Shown: positions 1 to 10,017, counted from the stretch's first letter. The stretch: 64,000 bases of DNA from Draconibacterium sp. (GCA_016705335.1 JADIYN010000012.1:43935-107934), one strand, 5' to 3'. Notes: generated by a model not told the origin, from the letters alone. Program-made: numbers and translations.

Positions 1-776
1 GATTCGACAATGAGATGAGCCCCCTTTCGCCGCCCAAAACCTCCTGTAAATAATAACCGTATGGGATTTTAATTGTATAATCGGTTTTTAAACCATAAAA
101 ATCGGTGCGCACACCAAGATGAACTACCTTAATTATTTCCGGATTAAACCCATTTTCAACAAAACTTTTTTTAACATACTCCGAGTTTACCTGAATAACA
201 TTTGCCTGATTGCAATCTTCCAATACCAATTGCCAAAATCCGCTGTTAGGAGTGATGCTCATTTCATCATCAATTCCATTGTTGGATTTTTTTAATTGGT
301 TAAACACTTCATTTGGATGAGCAATGCTGTGATCGACAATTATTTTCATTCCTGCTTTTCGCGCTTTTCTTATTGCACCGCCTTGCCCGGCACCACTTCG
401 TACATGAAATATACTTGCATTTTTGATATATTTTTTTGATTGCCAACCATATGTTTTCCAACCCAAAACAACAGCATTATCGCGCTTGATAAGTCTGAAT
501 TTTGAAAGTAATAATAAAAACTGGATAAAAAACTCTGCAAACGCACAAGATTTTATTTCACCAGGTTCTAATTCTGTGGGCCTGCGTTTGCGCAAACCAT
601 AGGCAATATTATCCCGACCAGCCAAAGTGCCAATAAGATTTATAAATTTATCAGGCAATTTCGCCGAAGGCACCCAACCAGTAATTACCTCAACTTTAAA
701 CACCAGCATTTTTTATAGCCCTGGCACTTTCGATTAAATGTAGTCGACCTTGTCCAGTAGAAATTATGGTTTTCAT
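1..776 (-). CDS. Glycosyltransferase family 4, N-terminal part, frameshifted, cut by window edge
   Basis: Cytoplasmic sugar transferase for polysaccharide assembly. Starting at 776 (MKTIISTGQG) the minus strand shows the GT4 pattern: FHVRSGAGQGG, then IIVDHSIAHP, then VNSEYVKKSFVENGF, then LFTGGFGRRKGAHL, the usual start of the nucleotide-sugar binding half. The frame breaks twice. Near 698-700 one base too many turns Val-Lys-Val into a stop, and near 67-70 one base is missing from an A run on the coding strand. Removing or adding one base restores a normal GT4 sequence, so sequencing indels are likely. The C-terminal half lies outside the window. It follows the methyltransferase and Wzx on the same strand, probably one operon. 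The sugar specificity cannot be read. Confidence 0.8.
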
Positions 777-921
777 ACTTTAAATTAATTTTTGAGGATT
801 ATGTTTTGGGGTTGTTTTATATAAGGAACTCTTTATGCTTTTCGTGAATAATTTACTCTATTATTTAAACATAAAATATTTCAGAACTAATTTGAATACT
901 GAATCAAAATTCCCGGTAATT

Positions 922-1641
922 CTATAAGTTTTTTACTGCAAAAACGGCAACATGAGAAGCAGTTCTATAAAGGTTTGCAGAACCATCTTTTGTATTTAAA
1001 AAATGAATTTTATTACATTCTTTTTTGATTTGTTTATAATTATTAAAAAATGAGTATGAATAAAAAAGACCATCACCATCCGAAACTTGATATACTTTTC
1101 CTTTAGTTCTAATGAAATTATAAATTTGCCAAAGACCGAAAAAGTTTATTATTTGTTTTATAGCTCTAATTAACAATTTGCCTTGTCCAAAATTATTTGA
1201 GTCGGAAATAAAAATACATTTATCTGCCACCCTTAGCATCTCCGAAATAATTTTACTTGGATTTGGAACATGATGAAGCATTCCAAATTCACAAACTAAA
1301 TCAAAGCTCCTATTATCAAAATTAATTTTATTTCCGTTGCCTTCAATCAAAATTGATTGAGGTATACCCTTATTATAACCTTGCTCTCTAAGCTCTCTAA
1401 TGGGCTCAATTCCAACAATTCTTACATCCGGATGTTCTTTTGATACATATTCAATGGTTCTTCCAGTTCCTGCACCTACGTCTAATATAGATTTTATAGA
1501 ATAAAGTTTAATAAATGAAGATAAGAAGCCTAATGCGATATCATGTTCGTTATCCGTCCCTTGTATTAAATGCATAGAATCATAGTTTATAGCAGTTTGC
1601 TGATAATATTCTTCTTGAATATTTTGCGCATCTTTCGTCAT
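922..1641 (-). CDS. Class I SAM-dependent methyltransferase
   Basis: Small methyltransferase (239 aa) of the Methyltransf_11/25 type. Motif I is ILDVGAGTGRT at about residues 53-63, the acidic residue ending strand 2 is in VGIEPI, and the post-motif FDLVCEFGMLHHV is typical of enzymes acting on small molecules or glycans. It has no signal peptide or membrane segment, so it acts in the cytoplasm. It sits between a Wzx flippase and a GT4 glycosyltransferase on the same strand, so O- or N-methylation of a sugar or lipid-linked glycan is the natural guess. The acceptor is unknown. Confidence 0.8.
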   Translation of the reverse strand: MTKDAQNIQEEYYQQTAINYDSMHLIQGTDNEHDIALGFLSSFIKLYSIKSILDVGAGTGRTIEYVSKEHPDVRIVGIEPIRELREQGYNKGIPQSILIEGNGNKINFDNRSFDLVCEFGMLHHVPNPSKIISEMLRVADKCIFISDSNNFGQGKLLIRAIKQIINFFGLWQIYNFIRTKGKVYQVSDGDGLFYSYSFFNNYKQIKKECNKIHFLNTKDGSANLYRTASHVAVFAVKNL

Positions 1642-1699
1642 CTGATTAAAAATTTAATGCTTTTAGGTTTTATTTTAGGTTTTATGTTTTTATTCGATT

Positions 1700-3066
1700 T
1701 TATTTTGACCATATCCCTTTTGCCTTTTTTGCTAAAATTAGTTTTAATTGATACGGGGTTAAAATGGCAAAAATTAAATAAATTATAGAATTTGCAGCAA
1801 TAATACAACCAAATTAAATTGTTTACCTAATGTAATTGCTAATGGTATAAAAAATAAAGCTAAAAAAAGAAACAATATCATCTGCAATTTTATTTTACCA
1901 ATACCATTTATTAATACTATATACAAATTAAACCTTGAATTAATAATCACGAGAATGGCCATTGCTATTGAGATATTAAAGTCGATTTTAACTTTGTCTC
2001 CAATCCAAATATGATATATAAATTCCGAAAATACCAACATAATTATTACAAGCGCACATAGCAAGTACCAAAATAGATTAATCTTTTTAACAATTTGTTT
2101 CATCCAATTAAAATCCTTTTGAATATATGCATCAGTAAAAGCAGACCAAAAAGGCATTGAAATGATGTTAGAAAAGGTTAAAACAACGAAAAAATATTTA
2201 TAAGCAATATTATATACTGTAACTTGCTCTGCTCCTATAATATGGCTGATAATTATGTTTGTTGATTGAAAAACAAAAATTGCTGAAAATTGTATAATAA
2301 AAAATTTTACACCTAAACCCATTATATCTTTGGCAAATTTGAATTGAACAAATTTTAAGGAAGGGGCAAAGTATTTATAACGATTGGAATAAAATATGAA
2401 AGATGATACCAGCAATATCAAAATGGGGGCAGTGCCTAAACCTAATCCCAAATAAATGAGAGAACCTTTTGTAGTTTTTGTTAAAACATAAATAATAACC
2501 AAGGCAATTAACTGCCCCAGCATATCAAAAAATGCGGCTTTTGCAGGTTTTTGGTCGGCTACAATTATTGTATTAATTGTTTTTAAAACAATTTGCAAAC
2601 AGAAAAAGCTAAAAACAATCAAGGCCAGAGTTGAAAGCTCTGCTGCTATCTCCGGTGGCGTATTTAGTATTTTGCTCCAGTCAACAAAAAAATTAACTAC
2701 AAAAAATAAGACCCAAACGGCTGTAAAAATAATTGTTAGTACTGCATAAGTAGTGCTTACATAAACACGGGCCTTTTCAAAATTGCCGGTTGCTTTGGCT
2801 TCGGCAAAACGGTTGCGTAAGCCATGCCCAAAACCAATATCAAAAAAGCTAAACCAGGCAACTATAGAACTTAAAGTAAGCCAAATACCATATTGCGTGG
2901 GATTTACATAATTAATAGTAAGCGGTACAAGTGCCAGATTAATGGCAATAGTTACACCTTTAATTAAAATAGAAGCAGCTATGTTTTTTTTTGCATCAAT
3001 ACTCCGCTGATGGCCTTTATTCAAAAAGTTGGATATATATTTTTTAAAAGAGGAGAGTAATCTCAT
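1700..3066 (-). CDS. wzx: Wzx-type polysaccharide flippase (first copy), C-terminal frameshift
   Basis: Polytopic inner-membrane protein of the MATE/PST superfamily that flips undecaprenyl-linked repeat units to the periplasm. The N-terminus has AAKKNIAAS-like residues followed by ILIKGVTIAINLALVPLTI, then YGIWLTLSSIVAW, and about 12 hydrophobic segments follow. The literal frame stops at 1783, but restoring one base near 1799 continues the protein as ANSIIYLIFAILTPYQLKL and ends with KKAKGIWSK at 1700, a family-typical tail. The repaired length is about 455 aa. It heads a minus-strand operon with the methyltransferase and GT4 and diverges from the Wza-like gene. A second Wzx lies at 40587. 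Confidence 0.85.
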
Positions 3067-3183
3067 TCACTGGTTTTCTGTTGAGTTTCTTTTTTCTGAA
3101 CTATTTTGTGGATTGTTTGAATGTTCAATCTCAGGATTTATTTTTCTATTTATGTTTTTAACGATTTTATGTGGTGTCGGTGC

Positions 3184-3219
3184 GGGGGTTTTCCCCTTGG
3201 GGTCAGGGGTAGCGAGGGG
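3184..3219 (+). repeat. G-tract cluster (four runs of 4-5 G)
   Basis: Four G runs lie at 3184-3188, 3199-3202, 3206-3209 and 3216-3219 with loops of 10, 3 and 6 bases. The first loop holds CCCC, so a CCCC-TT-GGGG mini-hairpin is an alternative fold to a G-quadruplex. This is strikingly GC-rich for the AT-rich surroundings. C/G-run intergenic repeats of this look are common in Bacteroidota, so it may be one copy of a dispersed repeat. Confidence 0.5.
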
Positions 3220-3476
3220 ATTGTAAATTAATTACTTTTTCGGATGCCTCATTGTCACACTGACCGCGGTTGTTGGGTAATAACCAAAAACAATCTATTG
3301 CTTTTTCAACGCTTCGCCCCCTCAGTTACATTTTAAGATAACCGCGAAATGATGAAACAATGGTTTTAAATGAGCAAGAAACTTACTCCAGATAAGTTGG
3401 CAAATATAGGAATGATATATTTTAGTATTGCATCATTCAATTAAAAACCTGCCTAAAGTTGCAATAAATAATTTGT

Positions 3477-3484
3477 TACTTTTG
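3477..3484 (+). promoter_or_regulatory. Candidate -7 box for the wza-like operon
   Basis: TACTTTTG matches the Bacteroidota -7 consensus TAnnTTTG and lies 32 bases before the start codon of the Wza-like lipoprotein. A TTG at 3459-3461 is only 15 bases upstream, short of the usual 19-21, so the -33 element is not convincing. Confidence 0.4.
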
Positions 3485-3516
3485 GCACTTATTATCAATT
3501 AATGATATTCTAACCC

Positions 3517-4314
3517 ATGAATTCAAAAACTCGAAATTTTATTCCGCTCATCTTGCTGGCCGTACTTTTTGTCAGTTCCTGCAAAGCCCCCACATCCTTA
3601 GAGGAAATAAATTATATGGTTGGAATTAATCCAGGAGAAACCTATGCCAACGGGCCTGTTCCGGAGGAATACCGCATCCGGTCCAACGATCAATTGTATA
3701 TCCAGGTAATCAGCGATGACCCGCTGAATGCCGCCTTCCTGAATTTAACCAATGTACAGACCAATTCAAATGCGGGAAGTTCGGCAGGAAGCCTTGAATT
3801 GATTACTTACCTTGCGGATAACGAGGGAAACATTGATTATCCGCAATTGGGCAAAATTCATGTGGGAGGTTTAATGACAAGGGAAGTTCGGGATATTGTT
3901 CAAAAGGGGGTTGATAAATACCTGCAGGGTGCCTCGGTGTTTGTGAAGCTTGTAAACCGGCAAATTACTGTTTTGGGTGAAGTGAATACCCCTGGGCAAA
4001 AATTGATGGTAAAAAACCAGTTGACCATTTTTGAAGCGCTTGGTACAGCAGGAGACTTGACCGACTGGGGCAACCGTAAAAATGTAAAAATAATTCGTGA
4101 ACTCCCCGAAGGAAAACACATTGGGGAGCTTGATCTCACTTCTCCAAGTGTTATTAGCTCTCCGTATTATTATATATTACCCCAAGATATTGTTTATGTT
4201 GAACACCGCGATAAAGTGTATGGTGATAAAAATGTAAGTTATGGCCAGCGTTTAAGTCTGGGGCTTTCAATTGTATCAACCGTTTTGCTGATCGCCAATT
4301 TATTCTTTTTATGA
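3517..4314 (+). CDS. Polysaccharide export lipoprotein (Wza-like, Poly_export/SLBB)
   Basis: Outer-membrane-associated export protein of 265 aa. The N-terminus is a lipoprotein signal: basic start, hydrophobic LILLAVLFVSS and Cys at about residue 22. The Poly_export domain begins with YRIRSNDQLYIQV and includes DNEGNIDYPQLGKIHVGGL, and an SLBB-like part follows (ITVLGEVNTPGQ). A C-terminal hydrophobic helix (LSLGLSIVSTVLLIANLFFL) is the usual end of this Bacteroidota family. It overlaps the BY-kinase gene by 4 bases, the standard wza-wzc pairing. The partner would be the kinase next to it, forming a trans-envelope export path for the polysaccharide of the left-hand locus. Confidence 0.88.
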   Translation: MNSKTRNFIPLILLAVLFVSSCKAPTSLEEINYMVGINPGETYANGPVPEEYRIRSNDQLYIQVISDDPLNAAFLNLTNVQTNSNAGSSAGSLELITYLADNEGNIDYPQLGKIHVGGLMTREVRDIVQKGVDKYLQGASVFVKLVNRQITVLGEVNTPGQKLMVKNQLTIFEALGTAGDLTDWGNRKNVKIIRELPEGKHIGELDLTSPSVISSPYYYILPQDIVYVEHRDKVYGDKNVSYGQRLSLGLSIVSTVLLIANLFFL

Positions 4315-6813
4315 TCCAATCTGACAAGTTAAATACAACTGCTGCAAACCAGATGCGAAGCGACGATTCGGCAGAGATAAAAAAAATTATTTTCAAGATT
4401 CTGCGCAACTGGTACTGGTTTGTTTTGTCGGTAATTATTGCCGGGGGCATTGCTATTGCATATATGCGATATACCACACCCGTTTACGAAGTTAACACCA
4501 GCATGCTTTTTGAAGATAAATACGGAAGTTCATCGCCGCTTACGGGAAGTACCGGTGCAGTTGGTGATGTTTTTCAGGGGCTTGGGGGCTTGGGCAGTAT
4601 GCAAAACATCTATAACCAGATGATGATATTGAGTTCTACTCCGGTTGTGGCTAAAACCATTGAAGAACTTAATTTTGAAGTCAGCTACTTTACCGTTGGC
4701 AGAGTTGCTGTTAAGGAGTCATACAAAGCTGTTCCCTTTCAGGTGATCTGGGATGAGGAACATCCGCAACTGATTGAAACCGATTTTAACCTTACTATAA
4801 CTCCCGATGGTAAAATGACTTTAAGTACCGAAGCGGAAAAAGAGAGTATGGTTTACAGTTACACAGAGGAGAAAGAAATAAAAAGGTAACTGAATTTTCT
4901 TATGCACAACCGGTAGGTGCAGGTGTGTTGATAACCACCGGCGAGTTTGCATTTACCATTTTACTGAACGAACGGTTCGATCCGCACGCGGCAATCAATA
5001 ACTACAAATTCAGGTTTCATTCAAAAAAGTCGTTGGTGGAAAAATATCATAAAGCACTTTCCGTAACCCTGCCTGATGAATTGACTACCATTTTAAATAT
5101 TTCAATCAAAGATTTTAACGAACAAAAAGGTATCGATTTTTTAAATAAGCTGACAGAAATTTATACGCTCGACAACCTGGGCAAAAAGAATGAAAATGCC
5201 AACCGACCATCCAATTTATCGATTCACAGTTGCAGAACATTTCCGATTCGCTGAATATTTCGGAAAACCGGATGGAGTCGTTTCAAAGTGCCAACCAAGT
5301 ACTTGACCTTTCGACACAGTCGCAGCAATTACTGCTGCAAATGACGGAACTGGACAATGCAAGAGTGGCCATGGAAACGCAAAACAAGTATTATCATTAT
5401 CTGAAAAATTACATCGGGAATAGCCAGGAGCTGGAAACAGTGATAGCACCCTCGGCAATGGGTATTCAGGACCCGTTATTGAACAGCCTGATATTGCAAC
5501 TGAATGATTTGATTACCCAGAAATCAAGTCTGACTTCGCTCAGGGCAAACTCACAACACCCGACCATACTGCGTTTGAATGCACAGATAGAGAGTGTAAA
5601 AAACTCATTGCTTGAAAATACAACAAATATAATAAGGCAATCAGACATTGCTCTGAGTGATCTGAACAAGCGAACCCGAAGTTTTGAGGCCCAAGTAAAA
5701 CGGCTTCCCGCAACAGAACGTAATTTTGTAAATATAGAGCGTGGTTATAAACTGAACAACGAAATTTATACTTTCCTTTTACAAAAACTTTCGGAGGCGC
5801 AGATAGCAAAAGCTTCAAACGTACCCGACAGTCAGGTAATAGAAGAGGCAAAAGAAGGAATTCGAGTTAAGCCACTGCCAAAAAGGATTTATGCAATTGC
5901 ATTATTGCTGGCTTTGGCTATTCCTGCCATAATTATTTACCTGCTTGATTTTTTTAATAATAAAATTATGTCGGAGGATGAAATTAAAGCGATTTCTGAT
6001 TTTCCGATTATTGGCCATGTGTTTCATAATATAAAGGAATATTCCAGTCATACGCTTGTACTCGACAAGCCCAATTCTCCGGCAAGTGAACCTTACCGCT
6101 CAATCAGGAATAAACTCAATATGATAACCAAGGGGAAAGAAAATCCTGTGATTGCTGTTACTTCAACCTTTCCAAAAGAGGGAAAATCATACAATGCCAT
6201 CAATGTGGCTTCTACTTTTGCCCTTGCGCATAAAAAGACTGTGATTCTTGACCTTGATTTACGAAATTCGAAAATGATAGATGAGTTTAATTTAAAAACT
6301 GAACTTGGCGTTGTAAATTATATTATCGGTAAAGCGAGCCTTGAGGAAATAACCTGTGGCACCAAGCATCCGTATTTAAAACTGATTCCGGCCGGTCCGA
6401 TCCCACCCAATCCATCGGAAATGCTTACCGATTTAAAAATGCTTGAATTGATTGCAAAGTTAAAGGATGAATATGATGTAATTGTAATTGATACGCCTCC
6501 GGTTGGTTACGTGGCCGATATGTTTCAAATGAATGAAATAATTGATGCCAACCTGTTTGTGGTACGTCATAAATATACCAATAAACTCGGATTAAAGTCT
6601 GCCCTCGAAGAAGTTTCCAAACATCATTTAAAAGGAGTTGGTATTATCATAAACGGTATTAAGCTAAGTAAAAGTAATACTGGTTACGGATATGGTTACG
6701 GCTACGGTTATGGATATGGTTACGGTTATGGTCAAGGCTATGGTCAAGGTTATGGTCAGGATCAAAAAGGCAGTAAACGTAAAAAGTTAAAGGTCGAGGA
6801 TAAAGAAGTATAA
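4311..6813 (+). CDS. Wzc-like chain-length determinant / BY-kinase, two frameshifts
   Basis: Inner-membrane tyrosine autokinase controlling polysaccharide chain length and export; about 834 aa once repaired. It has an N-terminal Wzz domain with TM1 (YWFVLSVIIAGGIAIAYM), a GNVR coiled-coil part, and TM2 (IYAIALLLALAIPAIIIYLL). The cytoplasmic kinase has Walker A (TFPKEGKSY), Walker A' (VILDLDLRNSK) and Walker B (VIVIDTPPVG). The tail is tyrosine-rich, the autophosphorylation cluster of BY-kinases, here an unusual Gly-Tyr repeat. The frame breaks near 4880-4887, where an A run is one short, and near 5203-5208. Restoring each joins EEKEI to KKVTEFSYAQP and NAN to TIQFIDSQLQ. Translationally coupled to the wza-like gene. 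Confidence 0.88.
6682..6759 (+). repeat. Hexanucleotide coding repeat (Gly-Tyr / Gly-Gln tail)
   Basis: Thirteen consecutive six-base units of the form GGN-TAY or GGN-CAR near the end of the BY-kinase encode eight Gly-Tyr units followed by GQ-GY-GQ-GY-GQ, ten tyrosines in all. Each unit keeps frame, so loss or gain of units would change tyrosine number without breaking the protein. Confidence 0.9.
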
Positions 6814-7307
6814 ATGATTTTTGGTACTTGCTTGTGTTAAATTTATTTCAATTGGTGTAACCACCGGTTTCAGCCGGGGTTAATGAGCAAAGCGAATAAA
6901 CGGCACACGAAGTTGGTTAATAAACGCGCTAATGTTGCATGTGCCGTAATAATGTATCGATTTTCAAGGTTGTTCCTGTCCTGCCGGACTGGCTTTTCTC
7001 TTTGTCTCTAACGCAAGGACGGGATTCGTTCCACTAACAAATTACAGTTCATTTCATTCCCGTAATTTAGAGCTGCATTAGGAAAGTTTTTGAAATAAAT
7101 ATTTCTGTTTTGATAAAATCTCAGAATATGAAACCCCAAAACTTACCGATTTATTGGGAAAGAGAAATTATTGGTTTAAAGCCAAAGCTGAAAGTTTGGG
7201 TTTAAAAGACAATGGTTTCAAAATAAAAAACAATTGGGTAGCATATATATTCAGGCAGAATTGACTTAACTTTAGGCTCTTGTTGAACTTAATAAAACTT
7301 TAAACTA
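6814..7307. other. Intergenic stretch with an orphan coding fragment
   Basis: Nearly 500 bases without a recognisable full gene. An inverted repeat CGGCACA/TGTGCCG sits near 6901-6948. From 7094 to 7264 on the plus strand 56 codons stay open after a stop, reading ...EYETPKLTDLL... to NNWVAYIFRQN and a stop. It looks protein-like (mixed charge, Trp and Tyr) but has no start codon. I do not recognise the family; it may be the tail of a decayed or deleted gene. Confidence 0.4.
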
Positions 7308-8867
7308 ATGAAACTGCAAAAACATTTGTTAATCCTAATTCTTTCGATTTTCGCGATTTTTTCGTGCACAGTAAACAAAACAGAACCCGGAGCATTGCCC
7401 CGAAGTACCCCCGAAGAACAAGGTGTTTCGTCGCAATCAATCATAAATTTTATAGAAGCTGTTACGAACAGCAAACATGAGTTACACAGTTTCATGATTT
7501 TACGACACGGAAATGTTGTTGCCGAAGGTTGGTGGGATCCGTATAAACCTGAATTGAAACATACACTGTACTCTACCAGTAAAAGTTTCACTTCCACCGC
7601 AATTGGGTTGGCAGTCAGCGAAAACCTGATCACAGTTTCAGATAAGGTTATTTCCTTTTTTCCTGAGGATTTACCTGATTCAATCAGCGAAAATCTTGCC
7701 GATCTGGAAATAAGAGATTTACTTTCAATGACTTTTGGTCAGGAACCTGAACCACCATTTCCGGCAATTGTGAGTTCAAACAACTGGGTAAAAGCAATTT
7801 TGGCTACTCCGATTGTCCACAAACCGGGATCGGTATTTTTGTATAATTCTTTTGGAACATACATGCTGGCCGCAATAATCCACAAAGTAACCGGCGAAAA
7901 TGTTGTAGATTATTTAAAACCACGTCTTTTTGAACCGCTTGTAATTACCGGCGCCGACTGGGAAGTTGACCCGATGGGAATCAATACAGGAGGCTGGGGA
8001 TTGCGCATAAAAACAGAGGATATGGCAAAATTGGGCCAGCTTTATCTGCAGCATGGAAAATGGAACGGAGTACAAATTTTACCTGAAGAATGGGTTGAAG
8101 AAGCCACAACTTCAAAGATTTTGCAATCACCTGAATTGTCAGAAGAAGACAGGCAGACCAGCGATTGGCTGCAAGGTTATGGTTACAAATTCTGGCGGTC
8201 GAGGCACAATTCATATCGGGGAGATGGCGCTTATGGACAATTTATACTTGTGGTACCTGAAAAAGATGCAGTGATTGCAATAACTGCCGAAACCAGCGAC
8301 ATGCAGAGTGAATTGAACCTTGTCTGGGATAATTTGCTTCCGGGTTTTCAGGATGAAAAAATTGCTGTAAATCCTGAAATTTACAATCAACTAAAACAAA
8401 AGCTGAATTCGCTGGCACTGCTGCCACCAAAAGTTGATGCAGGCAGTTCAACAAAATCTCTTTTCGCTAATAAATCTTTTAAATTCCCTGCTGACGGAAA
8501 TTTAAAAAGCATCTCTTTCAATTTTGAAAATGAAAATTGTAAAGCCCTTATGAACTTTGCCAATGACAAACAAACTGAATTTATTTTTGGAGCAAATAAT
8601 TGGATTCAGGGAGAAACAGATAAACCTGTAAATACCTTAGCTGCCCAACCCAACGATCAGATTTTGAAACTTGCCCCTTTCAAAGTGGTGTGTGCATATA
8701 GCTTTCCTGATGAAAATTCGCTTGAACTTACCGTAAGATATATCGAAAGTCCGCACACCGATTTTTATTTGTGCAAAGCAAAAGGCGACAGCATTTTTGT
8801 TGAAATCAGCAACAGCAGAACGCAAAGAAAAAGCGTTGAAAATTATAACGGTTTTATGCGCAACTGA
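7308..8867 (+). CDS. Serine hydrolase, beta-lactamase family (class C fold), lipoprotein
   Basis: Secreted penicillin-binding-protein-like hydrolase of 519 aa (PF00144). The signal region LILILSIFAIFSC ends in a lipobox Cys at residue 20. The catalytic S-x-x-K is STSK at residues 89-92 and the Y-x-S/N motif is YNS at 179-181. The domain covers roughly residues 35-340; a C-terminal extension of about 170 aa follows. Members act as esterases, D-aminopeptidases or beta-lactamases, and which one cannot be told here. It stands alone with no operon partners. Confidence 0.85.
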   Translation: MKLQKHLLILILSIFAIFSCTVNKTEPGALPRSTPEEQGVSSQSIINFIEAVTNSKHELHSFMILRHGNVVAEGWWDPYKPELKHTLYSTSKSFTSTAIGLAVSENLITVSDKVISFFPEDLPDSISENLADLEIRDLLSMTFGQEPEPPFPAIVSSNNWVKAILATPIVHKPGSVFLYNSFGTYMLAAIIHKVTGENVVDYLKPRLFEPLVITGADWEVDPMGINTGGWGLRIKTEDMAKLGQLYLQHGKWNGVQILPEEWVEEATTSKILQSPELSEEDRQTSDWLQGYGYKFWRSRHNSYRGDGAYGQFILVVPEKDAVIAITAETSDMQSELNLVWDNLLPGFQDEKIAVNPEIYNQLKQKLNSLALLPPKVDAGSSTKSLFANKSFKFPADGNLKSISFNFENENCKALMNFANDKQTEFIFGANNWIQGETDKPVNTLAAQPNDQILKLAPFKVVCAYSFPDENSLELTVRYIESPHTDFYLCKAKGDSIFVEISNSRTQRKSVENYNGFMRN

Positions 8868-8887
8868 CTTGAACTGTATTTATTGGA

Positions 8888-9123
8888 ATGAACTATTTAA
8901 ACTATTTATCTTCTGATAAGAAATCAAAAATATACTGGATTTCCATATTTGTATTTATATCGATTTTATCATTGGTAAATTACATAATGAATGGAAAAGA
9001 AGAAAATGCCAGACCAATTTTATTCATTGTTCATTACTTACCTTCGTTATTATTTTTTTTGGATTTTATTTGACAAGCTTTTTGAAATATCAAAACAAAT
9101 ATCAAAATGGATTGAGAAAATGA
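8888..9123 (+). CDS. Small hypothetical membrane protein, frameshifted
   Basis: Starts MNYLNYLSSDKK and has two hydrophobic segments, IYWISIFVFISILSLVNYI and ILFIVHYLPSLLFF. The literal frame stops soon after an eight-T run at 9053-9060. With one base changed there it continues as GFYLTSFLKYQNKYQNGLRK and stops at 9123, about 78 aa. No family recognised. A second small reading frame starts 20 bases downstream, so the two may be a pair. Confidence 0.5.
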
Positions 9124-9142
9124 ATGTGGTATTTCTTACAAA

Positions 9143-9455
9143 ATGTCGAATTATTCGGACTCTTTCATAAAACCTCCTCAAAATTATGATGCAATAATTA
9201 AAATAAAACAAATCGGTTTCATTTGAGGTATTGGAAATTGAAGATAGTTTCTTGATTTTGGGATATACATTTGATTTTGGAATATTCAAAAGGCATCTCA
9301 GACCATTGGTTGTTTCTACAATTTCTGATAAAACCTTATTAAAAGAAGGAGCTATTTTACGGAGTGAATTTGAAATAGTAAAGCATAGTAATCAGGTTAA
9401 AATAATTCTGAAAAAGTCATTTGCAGGAATTAGAAGTTTAAAATTTGAACAATAA
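9143..9455 (+). CDS. Small hypothetical protein, frameshifted
   Basis: Reads MSNYSDSFIKPPQNYDAIIK up to a stop near 9222, where one surplus T in a TTT run breaks the frame. Repaired, it continues EVLEIEDSFLILGYTFDFGI and ends KSFAGIRSLKFEQ at 9455, about 104 aa. No signal peptide or membrane helix. It follows the small membrane protein at 8888. I do not recognise the family. Confidence 0.5.
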
Positions 9456-9510
9456 CAATCGAAAATATTCATTTGACAAGAAGTATAGATTAAACTGTAA
9501 TTAATCCAAA

Positions 9511-10017
9511 CTAAAGCACAATTTCGTTCCGTTTCATTTCCCAGATTTCAAGGTCGCGGATATCTTTCCCATCGATGACAAAACGCAGGGCTGTGCAAAC
9601 ATTGTGAAAACCTTTGTTACCGGCTGCACCGGGATTGATATGCAGAAAATCAAGCTTTTTGTCATAAATCACCTTTAAAATATGTGAATGACCGCAAATA
9701 AAAATGTTAGGCGGATTTATAAAAATTTCAGGCTTTACTCCTCTTTCATATCGACCCGGATAACCACCAATGTGTGTAATCCAAACGTCCGTTTCTTCGC
9801 ACATAAACCTTTGATGTAGTGGATAAACTGCACGGACTTCATGCCCGTCAATATTTCCAAACACAGCTTTTAAAGGTTTAAATCCGGCCAGTTTATCTGC
9901 CGTCTCAAGATTTCCAATATCACCGGCATGCCAAATTTCATCCACATTTTCGAAGAAAGTAAACAGCCGGGGATTTATAAATCCATGAGTATCTGATAAA
10001 AGTCCGATTCGTTTCAT
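9511..10017 (-). CDS. YfcE/MJ0936-type metallophosphoesterase
   Basis: Cytoplasmic calcineurin-fold phosphodiesterase of 168 aa. All metal-binding motifs are visible: D8-x-H10 in LLSDTHG, HAGDIG, GNIDGHE, the histidine of WITHIGG, GHSH and the C-terminal LHINPGAAG. The length fits the single-domain YfcE family, which cleaves phosphodiester substrates such as bis-p-nitrophenyl phosphate in vitro; the natural substrate is unknown. It diverges from the SixA-like phosphatase at 10095. Confidence 0.88.
   Translation of the reverse strand: MKRIGLLSDTHGFINPRLFTFFENVDEIWHAGDIGNLETADKLAGFKPLKAVFGNIDGHEVRAVYPLHQRFMCEETDVWITHIGGYPGRYERGVKPEIFINPPNIFICGHSHILKVIYDKKLDFLHINPGAAGNKGFHNVCTALRFVIDGKDIRDLEIWEMKRNEIVL

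Larger units (their letters stand above)
3067..3516. promoter_or_regulatory. Divergent intergenic region between wzx and the wza-like gene
   Basis: About 450 bases between two divergently transcribed polysaccharide operons, so it should hold both promoters. It contains a G-tract cluster (3184-3219) and a -7-like box at 3477. On the minus strand about 55 codons stay open directly into the wzx ATG, rich in Asn, Ser, Lys and Pro and ending in a TGA touching that ATG, but no start codon is visible. This could be the remnant of a lost upstream gene or chance. I see no convincing gene. Confidence 0.5.

Noticed and set aside
1570..1788. Plus-strand hydrophobic open frame of 72 codons
   Set aside because: It is antisense to the methyltransferase start and the repaired C-terminus of Wzx; its hydrophobicity mirrors the A/T-rich opposite strand.
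3029..3226. Plus-strand open frame MDIYFLKEE...
   Set aside because: Antisense to the wzx start and lies in the divergent promoter region; no family pattern.
4311..5254. Programmed frameshift in the BY-kinase
   Set aside because: No slippery heptamer with a downstream structure was seen, and the breaks look like the other one-base indels in the window.
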